A stretch of DNA of 64,000 bases. Origin: Pseudorhodobacter antarcticus. Lineage in GTDB: Bacteria > Pseudomonadota > Alphaproteobacteria > Rhodobacterales > Rhodobacteraceae. Positions within the stretch are counted from its first letter, which is position 1; every line of letters begins with the position of its first letter. This document shows, one piece after another, positions 51,312-60,194 of the stretch. The notes under the pieces are model-generated. The model saw only the letters and a program-made list of their open reading frames with translations. It was not told where the DNA came from and searched no databases. The translations under genes and the position numbers were made by a program. The stretch spans positions 124,001 to 188,000 of the forward strand of contig CAMAQR010000002.1 of NCBI GenBank assembly GCA_945860375.1. The letters run 5' to 3'.

Positions 51312-52411
51312 TACTGGCCGCCAAGCGGACGGCTGTCTGCCCGCGTGGGGGGGCTTTCGGGCGGCTGTCCATCGAGGATCTGGGCGCGCCGGTGGTGCGG
51401 GCATTGCTGGATGCTGCGGGGATTGCGGGGGCGGATGAGTTGATCTGTTCGAACGCCTTGGGCGCGGGGGGCAACCCGGCGCGGCGGGTGGCTTTGGCGG
51501 CTGGGTTGGATCGCGTCGCTGGGCTGTCGCTGGACCGGCAATGCGCGGGGGGCTTGGATGCGGTGCTGCTGGCGCGGGCACTGGTGGACTCTGGCGCGGC
51601 AGAGGTGGTGATCGCGGGCGGGGTGGAGAGTTACTCCCGCAGGCCGTTGCGGTTGCGGACCGATCCAGAGGGTGGGGCGGCGGTGGCCTATGATCAGGCG
51701 CCGTTCACGCCTTGGCCAGACCGGGACCCTGATATGGCGCAGGCGGCGGCGGAGTTGGCTTCGCGGCTGGGGATTTCCCGGGCGGCGCAGGATGGGTGGG
51801 CGGTGGCCAGCCATGCCCGCGCCCGGGTGGCTGAGGGCGAGATTGTCGCAGTGGCGGGGCAGGTCCGCGATGCCTTTGCGCGGGGATTGACGGTGGCGGT
51901 GGCGGCGCGGGCGAAGGCTGTGGTCGGCTCCATCACCGCAGCCAATGCGGCGGTGGCGGCGGATGCGGCGGCGTTTGTGCTTGTGGTGTCGGACAGGGTG
52001 GCCGCCGGGCGGGGTTTGCGGATCGTCGGCGGGCAGACCTTGGGCGGTGATCCGGTGCAGCCGGGGATCGCGCCGATCGCGGCCATTCAGGCGGTGCTTT
52101 CGCGCGCCGGAATCACGCCTGACAGGATCGCGGTGGCCGAGGTGATGGAGGCCTATGCGGTGCAGGCGATGGCTTGCGTGACAGGGGCGGGGTTGGACGC
52201 GGCGTGTGTCAATATTGGCGGTGGCGCGCTGGCGCGGGGGCATCCGATCGGTGCCTCGGGGGCCGTGCTGGCGGTGCGGTTGTTTTATGAACTGCGGGCC
52301 GGGTTTGGCTTGGCCGCGATTGCCGCTGCCGGGGGGATTGGCACGGCTTTGCTGGTGGAACATGGGGCGGTCCCAACTCGGGACCATTTTTTAGATGTTT
52401 TAAATCAATAG
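51302..52411 (+). CDS. Thiolase-family protein with altered catalytic residues
   Basis: A 369-residue thiolase-fold protein. The nucleophilic cysteine is present in LDRQCAGGLDAVLLA (about 81) and the histidine in GGGALARGHPIGASGA (about 316). However, the NEAF oxyanion motif reads VMEAYA, with Asn replaced by Met, and the usual second cysteine (CIGGG) reads AAAGGIG. It may therefore act as an acyl transferase or degraded thiolase rather than a normal Claisen enzyme. The start GTG at 51302 has GGAGG seven bases upstream and overlaps the ligase gene by ten bases. Its last 13 codons and stop lie in a dispersed repeat. Confidence 0.82.
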   Translation: MAVILAAKRTAVCPRGGAFGRLSIEDLGAPVVRALLDAAGIAGADELICSNALGAGGNPARRVALAAGLDRVAGLSLDRQCAGGLDAVLLARALVDSGAAEVVIAGGVESYSRRPLRLRTDPEGGAAVAYDQAPFTPWPDRDPDMAQAAAELASRLGISRAAQDGWAVASHARARVAEGEIVAVAGQVRDAFARGLTVAVAARAKAVVGSITAANAAVAADAAAFVLVVSDRVAAGRGLRIVGGQTLGGDPVQPGIAPIAAIQAVLSRAGITPDRIAVAEVMEAYAVQAMACVTGAGLDAACVNIGGGALARGHPIGASGAVLAVRLFYELRAGFGLAAIAAAGGIGTALLVEHGAVPTRDHFLDVLNQ

Positions 52412-52448
52412 CTTAGGGTTGGAGATTTAACCAGATCTTAACCTTTGG
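52368..52448 (+). repeat. 81-base dispersed repeat, copy B, spanning the thiolase stop codon
   Basis: Ungapped partner of 15891-15971. It supplies codons for the last 13 residues (VPTRDHFLDVLNQ) and the TAG stop of the thiolase gene. Its palindrome has one mismatch (GTCCCAACTCGGGAC). Confidence 0.65.
52427..52442 (+). promoter_or_regulatory. CtrA-box match inside repeat copy B
   Basis: TTAA-CCAGATC-TTAAC matches the CtrA consensus TTAA-N7-TTAAC exactly. It lies between convergent gene ends, so a promoter function is doubtful; the same position in copy A is degenerate (TTAG-N7-TTAAG). Confidence 0.35.
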
Positions 52449-52487
52449 CCAAGAGGTGCGAGGCATCAAACCCCGCGCCGCCCCAGA

Positions 52488-53030
52488 TCAGGCGCGCGAC
52501 AACAGCGCGTCGGGGCGCATGCGGGCGATGGCTTGGGTGATCAGACCGGCCAGAACCGCCTTCAGGCAGTCGCCGATCAGGAAAGGCGCGGCCAGCAGCG
52601 CCGCTTCGGGCAGGGTTTTGTCCAGCATCACCGACATGCCGATGATGCCAATGGCGTTCAACACCACCAAGCCGCCCAGAAACGCCGCAGCCACGGCGGC
52701 GGGCAGGATCGGCGCTTTCCACGTCTGCACAACCCAGCCGATGACAAAGGCGGCAATCGGGAAGCCGATGATATAGCCCACGGTCGGCGAGGCCAGCAGC
52801 CCAAGGCCGCCACGTCCACCCGACAACAGCGGCAATCCTGCCAGTGTCAGGCCCAGAAACAACAGCACCGCCAATGCGCCGCGTTTGGCCCCGAGCACCG
52901 TGCCGCACAACATGATCCCCAGCGATTGCGCCGTGATCGGCACGCCAGAGGCAAGGTCGATCTTGGGAACAAGGCCCAGCACCGCAATCAGGGCGGCAAA
53001 AAGCGCGATATGGGTGAGGGTCTTTTCCAT
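52488..53030 (-). CDS. bioY: Biotin transporter substrate-binding subunit (ECF S component)
   Basis: A 180-residue membrane protein with six helices. The BioY hallmarks are visible: VPITAQSLGIMLCGTVLGAK (about 29-48) and SGGRGGLGLLASPTVGYIIG (about 66-85). It captures biotin and works with the BioM/BioN module encoded upstream on the same strand. A 148-base gap separates it from bioN. In that gap TTGCAC and TCTAAC boxes 15 bases apart (minus strand) might give it a weak promoter of its own. No clear BioR palindrome (TTATMKATAA) was found. Confidence 0.95.
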   Translation of the reverse strand: MEKTLTHIALFAALIAVLGLVPKIDLASGVPITAQSLGIMLCGTVLGAKRGALAVLLFLGLTLAGLPLLSGGRGGLGLLASPTVGYIIGFPIAAFVIGWVVQTWKAPILPAAVAAAFLGGLVVLNAIGIIGMSVMLDKTLPEAALLAAPFLIGDCLKAVLAGLITQAIARMRPDALLSRA

Positions 53031-53178
53031 GGTCTGCTCCGGTTGTGTGGCAGCAGTTAGACTGCGCTTTGGCCGGGTGCAAGCCCGTTGTGCCGCTGGT
53101 GGAACGCTACCGCAACAGACACCGGCAATGCCTGTCTTGGATGTCCTTCCATCTGAATCAGTTGGAACGAAATCCGCT

Positions 53179-53769
53179 CTAGATGCCGCCTCTGGCGCGC
53201 AGGGCCTCGGCCACGCGGTCGGCATCGTCCAGCGCCGCAATGGTGGTCGGCGGCAGGACGCGCCAGCCGGGCCTGCGGGCGCTGCGCGCGCGAAAGCTTT
53301 CGCGGATCTGCGCGGCGCGGTCCAGCATGACCGGGATGAAGCGGATGGTCAACGCGATGGCCAGCGCCAGCGCGCGCGGCGGGCTCAGCCGGGCAAACGG
53401 GCGCATCAGGCGTTCCAGCACCGCGATCATATCCGAAAGGCGGGTGGTCATGGTGACAAGGTTGGCGGCGGCGACGGCGGTGACCATGCGCAGGATGATC
53501 GACAGTCCGACCGGGTCGCGCAGCCACAGGTGCCACAGGGCGATGATGATGACAAAGGGGATCAGCGGCCGCAACATCCGCAGGGCGTGGGCGGCGAAAC
53601 TTGCGCCCCCTGTTGCGGTCAGCGCGGCCACGGTCAGGGCTGCGGCGGTCAGCGGCAGCGGGGAGGCAAGTGCAAACAGCGTTGCCGTCGTGCCGCACAG
53701 GGCCAGCAGTTTGGCTCCGGCTGGCACCTTATGCGCCCAAGTTTCAACCGGCGAGGTCAGTGTCAGCAT
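53179..53769 (-). CDS. bioN: ECF transporter T component of the biotin system
   Basis: A 196-residue integral membrane protein of the EcfT/CbiQ family. Helices cover the N-terminal half (LLALCGTTATLFALASPLPL; LIPFVIIIALWHLWLRDPVG). The conserved Ala-Arg-Ser coupling motif lies in RESFRARSARRPGW (about 161-174), which contacts the ATPase. It overlaps the end of the ATPase gene by 26 bases. Assignment to biotin follows from neighbouring bioY. Confidence 0.88.
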   Translation of the reverse strand: MLTLTSPVETWAHKVPAGAKLLALCGTTATLFALASPLPLTAAALTVAALTATGGASFAAHALRMLRPLIPFVIIIALWHLWLRDPVGLSIILRMVTAVAAANLVTMTTRLSDMIAVLERLMRPFARLSPPRALALAIALTIRFIPVMLDRAAQIRESFRARSARRPGWRVLPPTTIAALDDADRVAEALRARGGI

Positions 53770-54469
53770 CCTGCGCCCCCAGTTTGGCCATCTCGGCGGT
53801 GAAGGCATCCAGCACCGGGGCGGGGGGGCCGTCGGCGCGGATGCGACCTTGATCCAGCCAGATCACGCGGTCAGCGGTGGCGACGGCTGCGGGGTCATGG
53901 CTGATGGTGATCAGGCGCTGCGGCAGGGCGTGCAGGCGGCGGGCAAGGCGCAGTTGCGTTGGCAGATCAAGGCCGGCGAAGGGTTCGTCGAGCAAGAGTG
54001 TGGCGGGCCGCATCAGCAGGATCGCCAACAGGCACAGGTAATGGCGCTGCCCTTGGCTCAACGTGTGGGTGGGGGCGTTGGCCCAATGGCTGCGGGCTTC
54101 TGACGCCAGAAGGTCGGTGACGGCGGCGTCGGCCTGCGCTTGGGTCTGGCCCTGTTGGCGCAGACCGAAGGCCAGTTCCTCGGCCACAGTGGGGAACAGG
54201 ATCTGGTGATCGGGGTTCTGGAACAGAATGCCGAGGCGCGGCAGGATCGCGCGGCGGTCGGTGGGGTTCAGGCTGTCAATCAGGACGGTGCCGGTTGTGG
54301 GTGCGATCAGCCCTGCGATCAGGCGCAACAGGGTGGTCTTGCCCGATCCGTTGCGGCCAATGATGCCGATGCGGGGTTCGGTCAGGGTCAGGGTCAGGTT
54401 GGACAGGATGGCTTTGCCGCCAAGGGAGACGGAGGCGTTGCGAAGGGTGATGCCTTGGGCGGTGGTCAT
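53744..54469 (-). CDS. bioM: ECF transporter ATPase of the biotin system
   Basis: A 241-residue ATPase. Walker A GIIGRNGSGKTTLLRLI (about 35-51), the Q-loop LGILFQNPDHQILFP (about 83), signature TLSQGQRHYL (about 138) with Gln in place of the first Gly, and Walker B LLLDEPFAGLDLP (about 160) are visible. The group I ECF biotin transporter uses one ATPase (BioM), T component and S component, all present here in order. The ATG at 54469 is chosen by homology; the longer upstream frame runs through repeated intergenic elements. Confidence 0.9.
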   Translation of the reverse strand: MTTAQGITLRNASVSLGGKAILSNLTLTLTEPRIGIIGRNGSGKTTLLRLIAGLIAPTTGTVLIDSLNPTDRRAILPRLGILFQNPDHQILFPTVAEELAFGLRQQGQTQAQADAAVTDLLASEARSHWANAPTHTLSQGQRHYLCLLAILLMRPATLLLDEPFAGLDLPTQLRLARRLHALPQRLITISHDPAAVATADRVIWLDQGRIRADGPPAPVLDAFTAEMAKLGAQDADTDLAG

Positions 54470-54567
54470 GGATGCGGTCCCCGATTGCGGGCGTGATAGC
54501 CTGTGGGGGGGGCTTGTGCAAACATCAGCTGTCGCGCCACCCCGATCAGCCCCGCGCCCCTGCACAT

Positions 54568-54599
54568 TCATCTTGGCAAAAATATCCCCGCCGGAGGCA
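54568..54599 (-). repeat. Dispersed intergenic element, minus orientation (copy 5)
   Basis: Minus-strand sequence GCCTCCGGCGGGGATATTTT then TGCCAAGATGAA. It is the left arm of an inverted pair with the next copy. Confidence 0.8.
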
Positions 54600-54616
54600 C
54601 CCCAGCCGAAGGACAA

Positions 54617-54651
54617 GAGCCTCCGGCGGGGATATTTGAACCAAGATGAAA
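54617..54651 (+). repeat. Dispersed intergenic element, plus orientation (copy 6)
   Basis: GAGCCTCCGGCGGGGATATT then TGAACCAAGATGAA. It is the right arm of the inverted pair between gabT and bioM. The two arms (32 bases each, few mismatches) are separated by about 18 bases and could form a long cruciform or RNA hairpin. Confidence 0.8.
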
Positions 54652-54712
54652 GCCCGCAGACATGCGAAAGGCGCCCGAGCCGCACCCGGACGCCTTTGCA
54701 CAAAAGGGCTGG

Positions 54713-55990
54713 TCAGGCCTGGCGCGCTGCTGCCACCGACGCATCCAGAATGTCCATTGCTTCGGCGAAATGGGCGTCTGGGATGGTGATGGGCGCGAGG
54801 AAGCGCACGACGTTGCCGTAAACGCCACAGGTCAGCAGGATCAGGCCGCGCTTTTGCGCCTCCAGCCGGACGCGGGTGGTGAAGCCTGCGTCGGGTTCAT
54901 GGTTGCCCGGGTTGGCGAATTCGACCGCGACCATGAAGCCCGGGCCGCGAATGTCGGCGATTTCCGGCGTCACCGAACGGATCGCCTCCAACCGCTGCTT
55001 CAGACGGCCACCCAGTTCGTTGGCGCGCGCGCAGAGCGCCTCGTCCTCGATCACGTCCAGCACCGCGTTGGCGGCGGCGATGCCCAAGGGGTTGCCGCCA
55101 TAGGTGCCGCCCAAGCCGCCCGGATGCGCCGCGTCCATCAGGCTGGCCTTGCCGGTCAGCGCCGCCAAGGGCAACCCGCCCGCCAGACCCTTGGCCATGG
55201 TGGTGATGTCGGCGGCGATTCCGTAGCCTTCCATGGCGAACATGTGACCGGTGCGGGCAAAGCCGGTCTGCACCTCATCCGCGATCATGACGATGCCGTG
55301 GTCATCGCAGAGCTTGCGGATGGCGCGGACGAGTTCTTTGGGCGCGGGGTAAAAGCCGCCCTCGCCCTGCACCGGTTCAAAGATGATCGCGGCGACGCGG
55401 CTTGGGTCCAGATCGGCCTTGAACAGCTTGGTGATGCCCGCCATCGCGTCGTCGGTGGTGATGTTGTGGATTTCCTGCGGGAAGGGCACGTGGTAGACAT
55501 CCGGCATCATCGCGCCGAAGCCCTTCTTGTAGGGATCAACCTTGCCGGTCAGCGACATGCCCAGCAACGTGCGGCCATGGAAGGCACCGCCAAAGGCGAT
55601 GATGGCGTTGCGGCCTGTGGCGATGCGCGCGACTTTCACAGCGTTTTCAACAGCTTCAGCGCCGGTGGTTACGAAGACGGTTTTCTTTGGATAATCGCCC
55701 GGGACCAGCGCATTCAGCCGTTCCGCCAGACGGACATAGTTTTCATAGGGCAGCACCTGATGGCAGGTGTGGGTGAATTTCGACAGCTGTTGCGTCACCG
55801 CCTCCATGACGCGGGGGTGGCAGTGGCCGGTGTTGACCACGGCAATGCCGGCGGCGAAGTCGATGTAGCGGTTGCCCTCAATATCCCAGACTTCGGAGTT
55901 CAGGGCGCGATCGACGTAGATCTGGGTCTGCACCCCGATCCCGCGCGAGATGTTTTCGTCGCGGCGGCGCGCAATTTCGGCATTCTTCAT
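54713..55990 (-). CDS. gabT: 4-aminobutyrate aminotransferase
   Basis: A 425-residue PLP aminotransferase close to E. coli GabT in length and sequence: WDIEGNRYIDFAAGIAVVNT (about 36-55), VTTGAEAVENAVKVAR (about 107), IADEVQTGFARTGHMFAMEG (about 238) with the PLP aspartate, and the Schiff-base lysine in TMAKGLAGGLPLAAL (about 268). [13 protein letters not shown] is conserved. It converts GABA to succinate semialdehyde. The ATG at 55990 follows GGAGAC; the ORF extension upstream is not family-like. No gabD is adjacent. Confidence 0.92.
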   Translation of the reverse strand: MKNAEIARRRDENISRGIGVQTQIYVDRALNSEVWDIEGNRYIDFAAGIAVVNTGHCHPRVMEAVTQQLSKFTHTCHQVLPYENYVRLAERLNALVPGDYPKKTVFVTTGAEAVENAVKVARIATGRNAIIAFGGAFHGRTLLGMSLTGKVDPYKKGFGAMMPDVYHVPFPQEIHNITTDDAMAGITKLFKADLDPSRVAAIIFEPVQGEGGFYPAPKELVRAIRKLCDDHGIVMIADEVQTGFARTGHMFAMEGYGIAADITTMAKGLAGGLPLAALTGKASLMDAAHPGGLGGTYGGNPLGIAAANAVLDVIEDEALCARANELGGRLKQRLEAIRSVTPEIADIRGPGFMVAVEFANPGNHEPDAGFTTRVRLEAQKRGLILLTCGVYGNVVRFLAPITIPDAHFAEAMDILDASVAAARQA

Positions 55991-56173
55991 GGCTGTCTCC
56001 TCTGCGCCCCGCTGGGCGATGTCTGCTGCTATTTGATCAACGTTTGCGGTTGCGATCAATTGGGCCAGTGCGGGTTTCGATAGGTCCAGATGGGGCCCCG
56101 ATAGTGCCAGATGGCCGTTTACCACCTGTTAATCTCGCTGCGCCAAGCTGGCGGGGAACAAGGGGCAAGGCGG

Positions 56174-57322
56174 ATGGCTTTGGCAAAAGATTCGGTACTG
56201 GCGTTGGAAGACCCGCTGCTGTGGCTGTGCCTGATCCGGTCGCGCCGGGTGGGTCCGGTGACGTTTCATCGGCTGGTGGCCGATCACGGCGGGGTGGAGG
56301 CGGCGCTGAACGCGCTGCCCGCCATTGCGCAGGCGGCTGGGGTGGAGCGCTACAGCACTTGCCCGATCGAGGTGGTGCGGCATGAACTGGCGCAGGGTCG
56401 TGTGGCGGGCGCGAAATTGTTGCTATGGGGGCAGTTGGGCTATCCTTTGGCGTTGATGGACCTGCCCGACGCGCCGCCGGTCCTGTGGGCGCAGGGCGAT
56501 GTGGGCCTGCTGTCGCGGCCGATGGTGGCGATGGTTGGCGCGCGCAACGCGTCCAGTCTGGGCCTGCGGATGGCGCGGCGGCTGGCCGAGGGGCTGGGGG
56601 CGGCGGGGCAGGTGGTTGTCTCGGGATTGGCCCGTGGCATCGATGCCGAATGCCATGCGGCGGCTTTGGATACCGGGACGGTGGCGGTGCAGGCGGGCGG
56701 GGTCGATGTGATTTATCCCGAGGAAAACGCCGACCTTGCGGTGCAGATTGCCGCACGGGGTTGCCGGGTGTCGGAACAGCCGATGGGCATGGCACCGCAG
56801 GTGCGGCATTTCCCGCAGCGCAACCGGATCGTGTCGGGCCTGTCACGCGCGGTGGTGGTGGTGGAGGCTGCGGCGCGGTCGGGCAGCCTGATCACCGCCA
56901 AGAACGCGCTGGATCAGGGCCGCGAGGTGCTGGCGGTGCCGGGGCATCCGTTTGATGCGCGGGCGGCGGGCTGCAACATCCTGATCCGTGATGGCGCAAC
57001 TTTGGTGCGTGGCCCGCAAGATGTGCTGGAGGCAGTGGGCGGGCACGCGGCGCCAGTGGTTGCGGTGGCGGAACCTGTCTTAGAGGCCGTGGTGGTGCCC
57101 GATCCCTTGCCCGGTCCAGTGCCACTGCGCCGTGGGTTGTCGGAAATGGCAAGCGTGCACAGTCAGATTCTGGCGCGGCTTGGCCCCAGCCCGCTGGCCG
57201 AGGATCAGTTGATCCGCGATCTGGCGCTGCCGCCGTCGCTGCTGTCACCCGCTTTGGTGACTTTGGAACTGGAGGGGCGCATTATGCGACAGTCGGGGGG
57301 CCTGTTGTCGCGGCTGGACTGA
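56174..57322 (+). CDS. dprA: DNA-processing protein DprA
   Basis: A 382-residue protein that loads RecA on incoming single-stranded DNA during transformation. The Rossmann core is complete: VAMVGARNASSLGLRMARRL (about 122), VVSGLARGIDAECHAAALD (about 150), VQAGGVDVIYPEEN (about 175), PQRNRIVSGLSRAVVVVEAA (about 213) and SGSLITAKNALDQGREVLAV. A C-terminal winged helix (about 320-382) is present. The start is uncertain: an ATG at 56111 adds 21 residues; 56174 has the purine-rich AAGGGGCAAGGCGG upstream and is preferred. Confidence 0.9.
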   Translation: MALAKDSVLALEDPLLWLCLIRSRRVGPVTFHRLVADHGGVEAALNALPAIAQAAGVERYSTCPIEVVRHELAQGRVAGAKLLLWGQLGYPLALMDLPDAPPVLWAQGDVGLLSRPMVAMVGARNASSLGLRMARRLAEGLGAAGQVVVSGLARGIDAECHAAALDTGTVAVQAGGVDVIYPEENADLAVQIAARGCRVSEQPMGMAPQVRHFPQRNRIVSGLSRAVVVVEAAARSGSLITAKNALDQGREVLAVPGHPFDARAAGCNILIRDGATLVRGPQDVLEAVGGHAAPVVAVAEPVLEAVVVPDPLPGPVPLRRGLSEMASVHSQILARLGPSPLAEDQLIRDLALPPSLLSPALVTLELEGRIMRQSGGLLSRLD

Positions 57323-57543
57323 GGAACCCGTTTGAAAGACAGCGCTGAGACATTTCCGTGAAAGGTTTTTCGCGGGATCATCAGCGATGTGTCGGAAAGG
57401 GGGCTTTGCAGGCTTTGGACGGGATATCGATGACGGCAAGCTGGGGCTCTGTGCCAAGCCCCGGTTGACATTCCACCGCCTTGCCCCCCATGGTGCGACC
57501 CCATCCATAACCGCGCCAAATGTCCGCTTTACAGGGAAGTTTC

Positions 57544-60153
57544 ATGCCAGTCGTTGTCGTCGAATCTCCCGCCAAAGCCAAAACAATCAACAAATATCTG
57601 GGCCCGGATTATGTGGTTCTGGCGTCATACGGCCACGTCCGGGACTTGCCGGCCAAAGATGGCTCGGTCGATACCGAAAACGGATTCGACATGCTGTGGG
57701 AAGTGGCTGCGGACAGCAAAAAGCACATCCGTGCCATTGTTGATGCGCTGAAAACCGATGACGAATTGATTCTTGCCACCGACCCTGACCGCGAAGGGGA
57801 GGCGATTTCCTGGCACTTGCAACAGGTCTTGGCCAGCAGCCTGAAGAAGGGCAAAAAGGTCAGCCGGGTGACCTTCAACGCCATCACCAAGGCGGCGGTG
57901 ACCGAGGCGATGAAGAACCCGCGTCAGGTCGATCAGCCCTTGGTGGACGCCTATCTGGCACGGCGGGCTTTGGATTATCTGGTCGGGTTCAACCTGTCGC
58001 CGGTGCTGTGGCGCAAGCTGCCGGGGTCGCGGTCGGCCGGGCGGGTGCAGTCGGTCTGCCTGCGCTTGATTGTTGAGCGTGAGATGGAGGTTGAAGCGTT
58101 TCGTGCCCGCGAATTCTGGTCGGTGGAGGCCACTTTGGCCACGCCGCGCGGACAGGAATTTGCCGCGCGTCTGACGGTTCTGGGTGGCAAGAAGCTGGAC
58201 AAATTCGACATTCCGACGGCAGCGGTGGCAGAAATTGCGGTGCAGGCTGTCACTTCGCGGACATTGACGGTGAGTTCGGTGGAGGCAAAGCCGGCGGCGC
58301 GCAACCCGTCGGCGCCCTTCATGACCTCTACCTTGCAACAAGAGGCCAGCCGCAAGTTTGGCATGGGCGCCAAAGTGTGCATGTCTGCGGCGCAGCGGCT
58401 TTATGAGGCCGGGCACATCACCTATATGCGGACCGACGGCATCGACATGGCCCCCGAGGCGGTGGCCGAGGCGCGGACCGATATTGCCCGCCGTTTTGGC
58501 CCGGCCTATGTGCCCGACACACCGCGCATCTACAAGAACAAGGCCAAGAACGCGCAGGAAGCGCATGAATGTATCCGCCCGACCGATATCTCGGTGGCCC
58601 CGGATGATCTGCGTCTGACCGAGGCCGATCAGCGCAAGCTTTATGAATTGATCTGGAAACGCACGATCGCCAGCCAGATGGCCGCCGCGCGGCTGGAGCG
58701 CACGACCGTGGACATCGGCTCGCCCGATGGGCAGGTTGCCTTGCGCGCGACGGGTCAGGTGGTGCTGTTTGATGGCTTCCTCAAGGTCTATGAAGAAGGC
58801 CGCGATGATGAAGACGAGGACGAGGGCCGTCTGCCGCAGATCATGGCGAAGGAGGCCGTTGAAAAGCGTCTGATCTCACCCGAACAGCATTTCACCCAAG
58901 CGCCGCCCCGCTACACCGAGGCGACTTTGGTCAAGCGGATGGAAGAGTTGGGGATCGGGCGACCGTCCACCTATGCCAGCGTGTTGACCACGATCGTCGA
59001 CCGCGAATATGTGCGCAAGGACAAGAACCGGCTGCTGCCAGAGGACAAAGGGCGGCTGGTCACAGCGTTTTTGACCAACTTTTTCCGTCGCTATGTGGAG
59101 TATGACTTCACTGCCGATCTGGAAACCCAACTGGACGAAGTGTCTGACGGCAAACGCGATTACAAGGAAGTTCTGGCGCGGTTCTGGCGGGATTTCTCGG
59201 CGGCGATTGCGGAAACCGCCGATTTGCGCATTGGCGAAGTGCTTGACAAAATTGACGAATTTCTGTCTCCGCATCTGTACCCTTTGCGCGCCGATGGCTC
59301 TGACCCGCGGGTTTGCACGTCTTGTGGCACCGGGCGGCTGCATTTGAAAACCTCGCGTTCGGGTGGGGCTTTCATTGGCTGCGGCAACTATCCGGAGTGC
59401 CGCTATACCCGGCCGATTTCGGGGGAAGAGGGTGGCTCGGTGGACGGTCGCGTGCTGGGCATTGATGCCGAGGGCGTGGAAATCAGCCTGCGCGCAGGGC
59501 GTTTTGGTCCCTATGTGCAGAAGGGCGAGGCGACGACCGAAAACCCGAAGCCGCCGCGTGGGTCTTTGCCAAAAGGCTGGGAATCCAGCAGCTTGACGCT
59601 GGAACGCGCGATTGAACTGCTGTCCCTGCCGCGCCAGATCGGGCCCCATCCCGAGGATGGGGTGATGATCGAATCCGCGATTGGCCGCTTTGGACCCTAT
59701 GTCAAACACGGGGCGGTTTACGCGAACATTCCCGATGTTGAAGAAGTGTTCACCATCGGGATGAACCGCGCCGTCGAGGTTTTGGCGCAAAAGGTTGCGG
59801 GTCGGCGGGGTGGGCCGGTGGCCGAAGCGCTGCGCGACTTGGGGGAGCATCCGTCAGGTGGGCCAATTCAGGTGATGCCGGGCAAATACGGACCGTATAT
59901 AAAATGGGCCAAGGTCAACGCGACCCTGCCGAAAGAGCTCACGCCCGAAGCGGTGACTTTGGAAGAAGCCATTGCTTTGATTGCGGAAAAGGCTGGAAAG
60001 TCGGGCAAGAAAACCCCGGCGCGCAAGGCCCCTGCCAAAAAGGCTGCGGCCAAGGCCGAAGGCAAAGCGGCGGCGCCCAAAGTGGTGGAAAAGCCGGCAG
60101 CCAAGAAAGCCGTGGCCAAAAAAGCTGTTGTTCAGAAAAAGGCAGCAGAATAG
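57544..60153 (+). CDS. topA: DNA topoisomerase I (type IA)
   Basis: An 869-residue topoisomerase that relaxes negative supercoils. The toprim domain (PVVVVESPAKAKTINKYLG, residues 2-20; ATDPDREGEAISWHL, about 78), the active-site tyrosine in GHITYMRTDGID (about 296) and one C4 zinc ribbon (VCTSCGTGRLHLKT, then GCGNYPEC, about 596-620) are present, followed by repeated topo C-terminal modules (GRFGPYVQKGE; GRFGPYVKHGA) and a Lys/Ala-rich tail. The ATG at 57544 with GGGAAG upstream is used over one eight codons earlier. It follows dprA closely, a common alphaproteobacterial order. Confidence 0.97.
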   Translation: MPVVVVESPAKAKTINKYLGPDYVVLASYGHVRDLPAKDGSVDTENGFDMLWEVAADSKKHIRAIVDALKTDDELILATDPDREGEAISWHLQQVLASSLKKGKKVSRVTFNAITKAAVTEAMKNPRQVDQPLVDAYLARRALDYLVGFNLSPVLWRKLPGSRSAGRVQSVCLRLIVEREMEVEAFRAREFWSVEATLATPRGQEFAARLTVLGGKKLDKFDIPTAAVAEIAVQAVTSRTLTVSSVEAKPAARNPSAPFMTSTLQQEASRKFGMGAKVCMSAAQRLYEAGHITYMRTDGIDMAPEAVAEARTDIARRFGPAYVPDTPRIYKNKAKNAQEAHECIRPTDISVAPDDLRLTEADQRKLYELIWKRTIASQMAAARLERTTVDIGSPDGQVALRATGQVVLFDGFLKVYEEGRDDEDEDEGRLPQIMAKEAVEKRLISPEQHFTQAPPRYTEATLVKRMEELGIGRPSTYASVLTTIVDREYVRKDKNRLLPEDKGRLVTAFLTNFFRRYVEYDFTADLETQLDEVSDGKRDYKEVLARFWRDFSAAIAETADLRIGEVLDKIDEFLSPHLYPLRADGSDPRVCTSCGTGRLHLKTSRSGGAFIGCGNYPECRYTRPISGEEGGSVDGRVLGIDAEGVEISLRAGRFGPYVQKGEATTENPKPPRGSLPKGWESSSLTLERAIELLSLPRQIGPHPEDGVMIESAIGRFGPYVKHGAVYANIPDVEEVFTIGMNRAVEVLAQKVAGRRGGPVAEALRDLGEHPSGGPIQVMPGKYGPYIKWAKVNATLPKELTPEAVTLEEAIALIAEKAGKSGKKTPARKAPAKKAAAKAEGKAAAPKVVEKPAAKKAVAKKAVVQKKAAE

Positions 60154-60194
60154 CACCTGTCAGGCGCATTCTGGCAGACCAAAGCGGAGCAGTG

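Noticed and set aside
53031..53178. BioR operator upstream of bioY
   Set aside because: No TTATMKATAA-type palindrome occurs in this gap or directly upstream of bioM, so biotin repression by BioR is not supported here.
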